This document shows, one piece after another, positions 26,407-33,928 of a DNA stretch of 64,000 bases. Positions within the stretch are counted from its first letter, which is position 1; each line of letters opens with the position of its first letter. The stretch comes from Cellulomonas taurus (lineage in GTDB: Bacteria; Actinomycetota; Actinomycetes; Actinomycetales; Cellulomonadaceae): contig NZ_CP051884.1 of assembly GCF_012931845.1 (NCBI RefSeq), positions 3,286,001-3,350,000 on the forward strand. The letters are read 5' to 3'. Made by a program: the position numbers and the translations under genes. The notes beneath the pieces were generated by a model. It searched no databases. It worked only from the letters and a program-made list of their open reading frames with translations, and was not told where the DNA came from.

Positions 26407-27026
26407 CCGAACAGTCCGAGGGGGTCGGCGTTGCAGGCGTCGAAGGCGACCTGCCCGGCGGCAGCGCTCACCGTGTAAGGCAGGGCCCCGTCGTCGGCCT
26501 CGAACCAGGCGGCGTAGTCGTCCGTGGTGAAGGACGGCGGCACGACGTCGCTGCGCACCAGGCAAGCAGCCATGATCTCCGCCTCGTCGAGGTGCTGCGG
26601 GTTCCGGGTGGTCTGCTCGTAGAGGTAATCGATGTCGCCGAGGTGCTCGGTGTCGCAGGCGCCCACCAGATCCTGCACGTGGGCGTCGTCCACCTCGGCC
26701 GATCCCACGTCCAGCGTGTATCCGCCGTCGTCCGCCCAGGTCACCGTGTAACCGACGTCGGCGAGGCATGCGGCGAACCCGTCCCGGACCTGGGAGTACT
26801 CCAGCTCGGAGACGATCCCGTCCGACAGCATCTGCCGCTGCTCGGTGGTGCCGGCGGTGCGATAGGCCTGCGCGAACGCGTCGGCCCAGGGCCCGGTGAA
26901 GGTCGGGGTCGAGGGATCGTCACTCCCCACGACCACCACGTGACCCTCGGCGTGCTGCGCGCACCCTGCCGTCGCAACCAGGAGGGCGATCCCCAGCGCG
27001 GCGCACGTCGCCTGTCTGATCGGCAC
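26403..27026 (-). CDS. Lipoprotein of unknown function in the peptide cassette
   Basis: 207 aa. Signal peptide with lipobox ATAGC (Cys ~22), then an acidic soluble domain of ~185 residues rich in Asp/Ala/Tyr (FAACLADVGYTVTWADDGGY; MAACLVRSDVVPPSF; FDACNADPLGLFG). Four Cys in the mature part (ACLAD, GACDTE, AACLVR, DACNAD) could form two disulphides. No family recognised. It begins three bases after the secreted-peptide gene and overlaps the adaptor gene, so it belongs to the same operon. A role as immunity or substrate-binding lipoprotein is only inference. Confidence 0.8.
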   Translation of the reverse strand: MPIRQATCAALGIALLVATAGCAQHAEGHVVVVGSDDPSTPTFTGPWADAFAQAYRTAGTTEQRQMLSDGIVSELEYSQVRDGFAACLADVGYTVTWADDGGYTLDVGSAEVDDAHVQDLVGACDTEHLGDIDYLYEQTTRNPQHLDEAEIMAACLVRSDVVPPSFTTDDYAAWFEADDGALPYTVSAAAGQVAFDACNADPLGLFG

Positions 27027-27029
27027 GGG

Positions 27030-27317
27030 TCAGACCTGGTGCTTGACGCCGTACGTCGTGTACTGGGTGCACACGCCCTGACTCGAGGTGCGACCCATGG
27101 CCGCCTTGTTGCCGTACGTGTACTTGTTGTTGTACCGACTGTACGACTGGATCTTGTAGTTGCACTTGGAATTCTTGGCGCTGTACGCGCCGTAGGTCCC
27201 GCACACGCCGGTGTCCGCCTCGGCCGCAGTCGGCGACCCGGCGATCCCGACGATACTCAGGGACCCAGCCAGCGCGAGCGTGGACAACAGCCTCATCGAT
27301 GACATCTTCATGGTCAT
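27030..27317 (-). CDS. Small secreted Cys/Tyr/Lys-rich peptide precursor
   Basis: 95 aa. A Sec signal of ~34 residues (hydrophobic LLSTLALAGSLSIVGIAG, probable cleavage after AEA) releases a mature peptide of ~61 residues starting DTGVCG. It has three Cys (39, 52, 83), nine Tyr, six Lys, two Arg and one Asp, so a strongly basic, polar peptide. Layout recalls secreted bacteriocins such as lactococcin 972, but the Trp-rich signature of that family is absent. ATG 27317 is used; ATGs at 27311, 27305 and 27296 are alternatives and none has a clear Shine-Dalgarno. First gene of the export cassette. Confidence 0.75.
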   Translation of the reverse strand: MTMKMSSMRLLSTLALAGSLSIVGIAGSPTAAEADTGVCGTYGAYSAKNSKCNYKIQSYSRYNNKYTYGNKAAMGRTSSQGVCTQYTTYGVKHQV

Positions 27318-27396
27318 GGACCATAACCGCCCGAACGCCGCGATGTGGCCGTTCCGAGAAACGTGGCGAAAATAGCGCTTAAGGCGATTTGTGCAT

Positions 27397-28914
27397 TTAC
27401 TTCCCGGTCGCCTTCCGCAACGTCACGAAGGACACCACCGCCGCCCCCACCGCCACCACGATCCCGACCAGCGACGCCCGCTGCATCCCCAGGTCGAAGG
27501 CGGCCCTGGCCGACTCCAGCAGCCCGTCCGCCACGGACGGGTCCAGCTCCCCGGCGACCCGGACCGCTCCGGCCAGCGTCTCGGCGGCGGCGTGCGCCTG
27601 ATCGGCGGTGACGCTCGTGGGGACGACCACCCCGGCTCGGTAGGTGGCGTTGAGCACCGAGCCGAGGACGGCGACGCCGAGGGTGGCACCCAGTTCGTAG
27701 GCGGTCTCGGACACGGCGGAGGCGGAGCCGGCCTTCTCCGGGGGGACGGACGCGACGATCTCGTCGTTGGTCAGCGTCTCCGCGAGGCCGACGCCGAGCG
27801 CCATCACCACGAAGGCGACCGCGATGGTGGTGACGGTGGGGTCGGTGCCCACCCGGCTGGCCAGCAGGTAGCCGAGGGCGGCGAGCAGGAAGGACCCGCC
27901 GATCAGGACGCTGGGCCGCACCCAGCGGATCAGCTTCACCGCCAGCAGCCCGGCGACCACGGAGGCGACCAGCCCGGGCAGGAGCACCAGCCCGGCGTCC
28001 ATCGGCGACAGGCCGAGCACCAGCTGCAGGAACTGGGAGACGACCACCAGCAGGCCGTTGAAGCCCATGATGGACAGCAGATTCGCCGACACCGCGCCGG
28101 AGAAGCTGGCCCGGCGGAACAGGGTGACGTCGAGCATCGGGAACGGCAGCCGCCGCTGACGACGGACGAACACCCAGCCCGCGACCAGACCGATCGCCAC
28201 CCCGGCGAAGGTCCGCCCGGTGACGCCGCGCTCGCCGATCTCGATGATGGCGTGCACCAGCGGCAGCATGGTGACCAGGGACAGCACGATGCTCGGCACG
28301 TCGATCGGGCCGGGGTGCGGGTCGCGGGACTCCGGCACCAGCCAGAGCGCCAGCGGGATGAGCACCAGCAGCAGCGGGGTGTTCAGCAGGAACACCGACC
28401 CCCACCAGAAGTGGGTGAGCAGGAAGCCGCCGACGATGGGGCCCAGCGCACCACCGGCCGCGAAGCCCGCCGCCCAGATCGCGATGGCGAGCCGCCGCCG
28501 CGCCCGGTCGGTGAACAGGTTCCGCAGCAGGGACAGGGTGGAGGGCATCAGGGTCGCGCCGAACACGCCCAGCAGCGCCCGGGCGGCGATCAGCAGCTCC
28601 GGGGTCGGCGACCACGCGGCCAGCAGGGAGACCAGCGCGAAGCCGGTGGCACCGATCAGCAACAGGCGCCGACGGCCGATCCGGTCGCCGAGCGAGCCCA
28701 TCGGCACCAGCAGTCCGGCCAGCATCAGCGGATACGCGTCGACGATCCAGAGCAGTTGCCCGCCGGTGGCACCGAGTGCCGTCGTGATCGCGGGCAACGC
28801 GAAGCTCAGCACGGTGTTGTCCACCGAGATCAACAGGACCGGCAGCATCAGGACGGCGAGCGCCGCCCACTGACGGGTGGCGGTCGCCTTCGGCGGGGCG
28901 AGGAGCGCGGACAT
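27397..28914 (-). CDS. MFS multidrug efflux transporter (DHA2, QacA/SmvA-like)
   Basis: 505 aa with about fourteen helices. DHA2 signatures are visible: VDNTVLSFALPAI (motif D1), GSLGDRIGRRRLL (motif A), and LGPIVGGFLLTHFWW (motif C). Such drug:H+ antiporters export cationic and lipophilic drugs. ATG 28914 has GAAAGG about nine bases upstream. It is divergent from a tetR gene, with a palindromic operator between them, so repression with drug-triggered release is expected. Confidence 0.93.
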   Translation of the reverse strand: MSALLAPPKATATRQWAALAVLMLPVLLISVDNTVLSFALPAITTALGATGGQLLWIVDAYPLMLAGLLVPMGSLGDRIGRRRLLLIGATGFALVSLLAAWSPTPELLIAARALLGVFGATLMPSTLSLLRNLFTDRARRRLAIAIWAAGFAAGGALGPIVGGFLLTHFWWGSVFLLNTPLLLVLIPLALWLVPESRDPHPGPIDVPSIVLSLVTMLPLVHAIIEIGERGVTGRTFAGVAIGLVAGWVFVRRQRRLPFPMLDVTLFRRASFSGAVSANLLSIMGFNGLLVVVSQFLQLVLGLSPMDAGLVLLPGLVASVVAGLLAVKLIRWVRPSVLIGGSFLLAALGYLLASRVGTDPTVTTIAVAFVVMALGVGLAETLTNDEIVASVPPEKAGSASAVSETAYELGATLGVAVLGSVLNATYRAGVVVPTSVTADQAHAAAETLAGAVRVAGELDPSVADGLLESARAAFDLGMQRASLVGIVVAVGAAVVSFVTLRKATGK

Positions 28915-28986
28915 GCGGGTGGTGCCTTTCGGACGACGGCGGTGATGGTCGCGCTCTGCCTCCTCGGGGCGGCTCTCGACCACCGC

Positions 28987-29012
28987 TACTGTACCGTCCA
29001 GACGGTACAGTA
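28987..29012. promoter_or_regulatory. Palindromic TetR operator between MFS and tetR genes
   Basis: TACTGTACCGTC (28987-28998), CA, then the exact complement GACGGTACAGTA (29001-29012). A perfect 12-bp dyad in the 119-bp intergenic region is the expected site for the divergent TetR protein; it could control both promoters. Confidence 0.85.
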
Positions 29013-29021
29013 ATCGACCGA

Positions 29022-29027
29022 TACGGT
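29022..29027 (+). promoter_or_regulatory. -10 element of a leaderless tetR promoter
   Basis: TACGGT, six bases, then ATG 29034. The operator lies directly upstream over the -35 position, so binding would block polymerase. Confidence 0.5.
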
Positions 29028-29033
29028 GGTGAC

Positions 29034-29552
29034 ATGGCCGACACCGCGAGCACCCGCGACCGCCTGCTGGATGCCTTCGAGCAGGTGCTGATCGCCCACG
29101 GCAGCCGGGCCGCGACCCTGGACGCGGTGGCGGCGGCGGCCGGGGTGTCCAAGGGCGGGCTGCTCTACCACTTCAAGAACAAGGCGGCGCTGGAGGCCGG
29201 GCAGCACGCGCGCCTGCGCGCGCTGGGCGAGGCCGACATCGCGGCGATGCGTGCCGCCCCGGAGGGTGCCGCCGAGTACTACCTGGCCGAGTCCGTCTCA
29301 TCCGGGGGCGCGCTGGACCGCGCGCTGATCGCCTCCGCACGACTGGCCGAGGACGCCGGCGAACAGGACACCGTCCTCGACGACCTGCGGGCGGCCTGGT
29401 ACGACGTGCTGCTGGCCGAGCTCGGTGACCCGGCGCTGGCGCACGTGATCCAGCTGATCGGCGACGGGATGTACTACAACGCGGTGGCCGGCAGCCGGGA
29501 CGAGGGTGCCCTGGAGCACGCCAGGGAGATCCTGTCCCGACTGCGCGGGTGA
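29034..29552 (+). CDS. TetR-family repressor of the MFS efflux gene
   Basis: 172 aa. The N-terminal TetR HTH is clear: RDRLLDAFEQVLIAHG, TLDAVAAAAGVSKGGLLYHFKNKAAL. The C-terminal ligand domain contains DTVLDDLRAAWYDVLLAEL. Divergent from the DHA2 efflux gene with a shared perfect palindrome, it should repress efflux until a drug ligand binds. TACGGT six bases before the ATG points to a leaderless transcript. Confidence 0.92.
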   Translation: MADTASTRDRLLDAFEQVLIAHGSRAATLDAVAAAAGVSKGGLLYHFKNKAALEAGQHARLRALGEADIAAMRAAPEGAAEYYLAESVSSGGALDRALIASARLAEDAGEQDTVLDDLRAAWYDVLLAELGDPALAHVIQLIGDGMYYNAVAGSRDEGALEHAREILSRLRG

Positions 29553-29556
29553 CCGC

Positions 29557-29649
29557 TCAGATCCGCACGCGGCGCGGGTTGCTCACCGTCGACCAGTGCG
29601 ACTCCTCCGTGCCCTGGGCACCGTCCTGCTCGATCGTCGTCTCGTCCAT
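29557..29649 (-). CDS. Possible 30-aa small protein
   Basis: A 30-codon frame beginning MDETTIEQDG and ending NPRRVRI, acidic at the N terminus and basic at the end. ATG 29649 has an AAGGGGGG Shine-Dalgarno eight bases upstream, and the frame ends five bases past the tetR stop. No signal peptide and no recognisable family. It could be a real small protein or a RiPP-like leader, but a chance frame is not excluded. Confidence 0.45.
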   Translation of the reverse strand: MDETTIEQDGAQGTEESHWSTVSNPRRVRI

Positions 29650-29789
29650 CACACGCCCCCCTTGCTGACTCCGAGTTGGGCGACCAGTCTGGGCAGCACC
29701 GAGGCCGCGCGCATCCGGAATCGGTGAACACCGTGTAAAAACCTGGGACCCACACGAATCCGGTGTGCGCCGGGCACGATGGAGGACCG

Positions 29790-32489
29790 ATGACTGCACA
29801 CCCGGACACCACCAGCTCCCCGTACGCCGACTCCGCGGACCGCGTGCTGCTCGACCTCGGTGTCACCGCGGACGGCCTGACCGACGACGCCGCCCGCGAG
29901 CGCCTGACCCGCTCCGGCCCGAATCGCCTGCCGACCCCACCGCGCCCCGGGGTGATCCGTCGACTGCTCGGGCACTTCGACGACATCCTGATCTACATCC
30001 TGCTGGCGTCGGCAGTGCTCAAGGCGATCCTCGGCGACTGGATCGACTTCACCGTGATCCTCGCGGTGGCGGTGATCAACGGCGTGGTCGGCTTCGTCCA
30101 GGAGGGGCAGGCCGAGAAGGCGCTCGACGGCATCAAGACCATGCTGTCGCTGGATGCCCAGGCGCGCCGCGACGGTCAGTGGCGGGTGGTCGACGCCGAG
30201 ACCCTGGTGCCCGGTGACGTGATCCGGGTCCGGTCCGGCGATCGGGTCCCGGCGGACGTCCGGCTGCTCTCCGCGACGAACCTGCAGGTGGACGAGGCGG
30301 CCCTCACCGGCGAGTCGGTCCCGGCGGCCAAGGACCCGCGGGCGGTGGACTCCCGGGCCGGGATCGGCGATCGGTCGTCGATGCTCTACTCCGGCACGCT
30401 GGTCGCCACCGGCACCGGGACCGGCGTGGTGGTCAGCACCGGCGCCGACACCGAGATCGGCCGCATCCAGGCCCTGGTCGCGGGGGTGAACCATCTGGAC
30501 ACCCCGCTCACCCGGCAGCTGGCGGCCTTCGGCCGGGCGCTGTCCATCGGCATCCTGGTGATGGCGGCGGTGATGCTGGTGATCGGCCGGGTGGTGCACG
30601 ACTTCGAGCTGCCGGACCTGGTGTCGGCGGCGATCGGCTTCGCGGTGGCCGCGGTGCCGGAGGGCCTGCCCGCGCTGGTCACGGTGACCCTGGCGCTGGG
30701 CGTGCAGCAGATGGCGCGGCGGAACGCGATCACCCGGAAGCTCACCTCGGTGGAGGCGCTGGGTTCGGTCACCACGATCTGCTCGGACAAGACCGGCACC
30801 CTGACCACGAACGAGATGACCGTCCGCTCGGTGGTGACCGCCGCCGGCGAGTACGCGGCGCACGGCCTGGGCTACGCCCCCGAGGGGCACCTGACCCGCG
30901 GCGACGCGACCGTCGACCCCGCGGCGCTGCCCGACCTGCGACGACTGATCCAGGCCGCCGGGGCGTGCAACGACGCCCGGGTGGTCCGGGACGACGACGG
31001 GCAGTGGACGGTCGTCGGCCAGCCCACCGAGGGCGCGGTCGCCACCCTGACCCGCAAGGCCGGGGTCGACCTGACCGAGGTGCGACGGCTGGCGGTGCTG
31101 CCCTTCGAGTCGGCGACCAAGTACATGGCGACCCTGGACGACCAGGGATCCGAGCGTCTGATCCGCGCCGTCGGCGCCCCGGACCGTCTGCTCGACCGCT
31201 GCACGCACCAGCTGGCGGCGGACGGCGGGATCGAACCGCTGGACCGCGCCCACTGGGAGGCGGTGATCGACGACCTGGCGAGCCAGGGACTGCGCACCCT
31301 GTCGGCCGCCGAGCTGGCGGCGCCGGGGCAGGAGACCCTCGACCCGGAGGACCTCACCGAGCTGGTGTTCCTGGGTGTGCTCGGCATCGTCGACCCCCCG
31401 CGACCCGAGGCGGTGCAGGCGATCGCCGACTGCCACCGGGCCGGGATCCGGGTCAAGATGATCACCGGCGACCACGTCGGCACCGCGACCGCCATCGCCC
31501 GGGAGCTGGGCATCCTGCCCGCCGACGGTGACCCGGACACCGTGCAGGCTCTCACCGGCGCCGAGCTGGAGGCGATGACCGGGGACCAGCTCAGCGCCCG
31601 GGTCCGGGAGGTCGACGTCTACGCGCGCACCAGCCCGGAGCACAAGCTGCGGATCGTGCGCGCGCTGCAGGGCCACGGGGAGGTGGTGGCGATGACCGGT
31701 GACGGCGTGAACGACGCCCCCGCGCTGACCCGGGCCGATGTCGGCATCGCGATGGGCATCAAGGGCACCGAGGCCACCAAGGAGGCCGCCGAGATCGTCC
31801 TCGCCGACGACAACTTCGCCACCATCGAGCGGGCGGTGGAGGAGGGTCGGCGGATCTACGACAACATCCGCAAGTCGGTGGTCTTCCTGCTGCCGACCAA
31901 CGGTGCCCAGTCGCTGGTGATCCTGGTGGCGGTGCTGTTCGGGCTGTCCCTGCCGCTGGCACCGGTGCAGATCCTGTGGGTCAACCTGGTCACGGCGATC
32001 ACGCTGTCCCTGGCGCTGGCCTACGAGCCGGCCGAGCCGGGGGTGATGAGCCGGCCACCGCGCAAGCCCGGCGGGTCGGTGCTGTCCCGCGACTCGTTCA
32101 CCGAGGTGATCACCGCCTCGCTGCTGATCGGTGGCGCCACGCTGGTGGTCTACCTGGTCGAGCGCGCCGCTGGGTCACCGAATGCCGTCGCGCAGACCGC
32201 CGCGGTCACCATGCTGGCGCTCGGCCAGCTGGCCTACCTGTTCTCCTGCCGGTTCCTGAACAGCAGCAGCCTGACCGTCCGGGTGCTGCGCGGGAACCCG
32301 GTGGTGTGGTGGGCGACCGGTGCCCTGCTGGCGTTCCAGCTGTTGTTCACCTACGCGCCGTTCATGCACAGCTGGTTCGACTCCGCCCCGATCGGAGCCC
32401 GGCAGTGGGCGTTCACCGCCGGGCTCGCGATCGTGATCTTCCTGCTGGTCGAGGGGGTCAAGGCCCTCGACCGCCGGCGGGGTCGGTAG
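29790..32489 (+). CDS. P-type ATPase, type IIA cation (Ca2+-like) pump
   Basis: 899 aa. The phosphorylation motif is DKTGT with Asp 333, preceded by the TM4 motif [10 protein letters not shown], and followed by [11 protein letters not shown] of the P domain. Actuator-domain TGES is present in [10 protein letters not shown]. About ten helices including four at the C terminus place it with type II (Ca2+/Na+-K+) pumps rather than heavy-metal ATPases, because no N-terminal CxxC domain is seen. ATG 29790 has GGAGG seven bases upstream. Ion specificity cannot be decided here. Confidence 0.92.
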   Translation: MTAHPDTTSSPYADSADRVLLDLGVTADGLTDDAARERLTRSGPNRLPTPPRPGVIRRLLGHFDDILIYILLASAVLKAILGDWIDFTVILAVAVINGVVGFVQEGQAEKALDGIKTMLSLDAQARRDGQWRVVDAETLVPGDVIRVRSGDRVPADVRLLSATNLQVDEAALTGESVPAAKDPRAVDSRAGIGDRSSMLYSGTLVATGTGTGVVVSTGADTEIGRIQALVAGVNHLDTPLTRQLAAFGRALSIGILVMAAVMLVIGRVVHDFELPDLVSAAIGFAVAAVPEGLPALVTVTLALGVQQMARRNAITRKLTSVEALGSVTTICSDKTGTLTTNEMTVRSVVTAAGEYAAHGLGYAPEGHLTRGDATVDPAALPDLRRLIQAAGACNDARVVRDDDGQWTVVGQPTEGAVATLTRKAGVDLTEVRRLAVLPFESATKYMATLDDQGSERLIRAVGAPDRLLDRCTHQLAADGGIEPLDRAHWEAVIDDLASQGLRTLSAAELAAPGQETLDPEDLTELVFLGVLGIVDPPRPEAVQAIADCHRAGIRVKMITGDHVGTATAIARELGILPADGDPDTVQALTGAELEAMTGDQLSARVREVDVYARTSPEHKLRIVRALQGHGEVVAMTGDGVNDAPALTRADVGIAMGIKGTEATKEAAEIVLADDNFATIERAVEEGRRIYDNIRKSVVFLLPTNGAQSLVILVAVLFGLSLPLAPVQILWVNLVTAITLSLALAYEPAEPGVMSRPPRKPGGSVLSRDSFTEVITASLLIGGATLVVYLVERAAGSPNAVAQTAAVTMLALGQLAYLFSCRFLNSSSLTVRVLRGNPVVWWATGALLAFQLLFTYAPFMHSWFDSAPIGARQWAFTAGLAIVIFLLVEGVKALDRRRGR

Positions 32490-32504
32490 ACGGTCGAGAG
32501 GCAG

Positions 32505-33026
32505 TCAGTAGGTCGAGGCGACCGACCAGAACTCCTCGCCCGGCTTCTGCACCAGGCGGTAGTCGAAGAACGAGCCGTCGGCGAAGGTCATCCGCACCAC
32601 CGGCACACCGCCCTGCGCCTTCTTCCCGGTGTCGACGATGCTCGCCACCTGCTCGCGCGGCACGGTGGCCAACAGCTCGCCCGGCGTGTGGTTCATGGTC
32701 AGGCCGAGGTCCCAGACCGTCATCGACCGGGCACCCAGCACCAGCACGTGCGGGCCGTCCGCCAGCGGCAGTCGGCGGGCGACCCCGTCCTCGTCGCCAC
32801 CGATGTGCCGGGCACCCGAGACAGCGTTCTCCACCGCCGAGGTCGCCGCGTTCAGCACCCGGCCGGAGACGCTCAGACCACCGCCGCCGCCACGCTCGTA
32901 GGCGCTCGGGATCACCCCGGTCGCCGCGAGGACGTCGTCACCCGGCGGCAGCTGACCGGCCAACGCGGTGCTCAGGTCGACCTCGGGACCGGTGAACATC
33001 TCCTTGTAGCGCTGCCACAGACCCAT
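32505..33026 (-). CDS. Conserved-looking hypothetical protein
   Basis: 173 aa, cytoplasmic. N-terminal GLWQRYKEMFTGPEVDLSTALAG, a Gly-rich linker (RGGGGGLSV), then a small alpha/beta domain with LVLGARSMTVWDLGLTM and MTFADGSFFDYRLV. The composition and length suggest a short PH-like or DUF fold, but I do not recognise it. It converges on the P-type ATPase with a 15-bp gap. Nothing in the context fixes its role. Confidence 0.7.
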   Translation of the reverse strand: MGLWQRYKEMFTGPEVDLSTALAGQLPPGDDVLAATGVIPSAYERGGGGGLSVSGRVLNAATSAVENAVSGARHIGGDEDGVARRLPLADGPHVLVLGARSMTVWDLGLTMNHTPGELLATVPREQVASIVDTGKKAQGGVPVVRMTFADGSFFDYRLVQKPGEEFWSVASTY

Positions 33027-33127
33027 CGCGGGTGCACGTCCTCTCGGCTGAGGCCGGCTGGGCGCGCGGACCGATTCCGCGCTGGGTGTCACCGCAGGTC
33101 CGGCCGCGCCCAGCCTGGCACGCCGGG

Positions 33128-33928
33128 TCAGATCGTCGCCACCGACCCGGAGTCGACCCGGTAGTTGGACCCGTTCACGAAGCTGGCCCGCTCGGACACC
33201 AGGAACGCGATCACGGCGGCGACCTCCTCCGGGCGACCACGGCGCTTGAGCTCCATGAACGGACGCTCCTCGTCCAGGAAGGATGCGATCGCCTCGTCCC
33301 GGTCGGTGCCGCGCTCCTCGGCGCGCGCGTCCATCATGGCGTCGGTCATCGGGGTCTCGATGAAGGCGGGCGACACCGCGTTCACCAGCACCCCGTCGCT
33401 GGCGTAGGACTTGGACAGTCCCTTGGTCAGGGAGAGGATCGCGGCCTTGGCGGCGCAGTAGGGCAGCTCGTCGGCATAGGGCTGCACCCCGTCCTCGGAT
33501 GCCAGCAGCACGATCCGGCCCCAACCGGATTCCCGCATCCCGGGCAGTGCCGCCCGGACCACCCGGACCGCGGCGAGCAGGTCGACGTCCAGGGTGTGCG
33601 CCCAGTCGTCGTCGGTCAGGTCGTGGAACAGCCCCTGGGCCCCGGTGATGCCGGCGGAGTGCACCAGGATGTCCGGCGCGCCGAACGTCTCCCGGGCCCG
33701 GGTGAACAGGGCGGCGACGGCGACCGGGTCGGTGAGGTCGGCCGCCACCGGGAGCAGCCGGTCGGATCCGGCGGCCAGTTCCTCGACCGCGGCGGCGAGG
33801 GCGTCCTCCTTCTGGTCGGTCAGGACCACCCGGACCCCCTCGTCCAGCAGCTGGCGGGCGGTGGCGAGGCCGATGCCGGAGTCGCCGCCGGTGATGAGGG
33901 CGACGCGGTCGGTGATGCCCAGGTCCAT
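33128..33928 (-). CDS. Short-chain dehydrogenase/reductase (SDR)
   Basis: 266 aa classical SDR. Cofactor motif TGGDSGIG near residue 13, HSAGIT for the NAG-type loop, catalytic Ser in LASEDG and Tyr-Lys in YCAAKAA, and a C-terminal GSNYRVDSG strand. The initiator ATG is two bases after the stop of the GH15 gene, so the pair is translationally coupled. It probably oxidises or reduces an alcohol, sugar or lipid; the substrate is not deducible. Confidence 0.92.
   Translation of the reverse strand: MDLGITDRVALITGGDSGIGLATARQLLDEGVRVVLTDQKEDALAAAVEELAAGSDRLLPVAADLTDPVAVAALFTRARETFGAPDILVHSAGITGAQGLFHDLTDDDWAHTLDVDLLAAVRVVRAALPGMRESGWGRIVLLASEDGVQPYADELPYCAAKAAILSLTKGLSKSYASDGVLVNAVSPAFIETPMTDAMMDARAEERGTDRDEAIASFLDEERPFMELKRRGRPEEVAAVIAFLVSERASFVNGSNYRVDSGSVATI

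Noticed and set aside
27030-27317. Assignment of the small peptide to the lactococcin 972 family
   Set aside because: Only loose resemblance (Tyr/Ser/Asn-rich, secreted, near an ABC exporter); the family's Trp pattern is missing.
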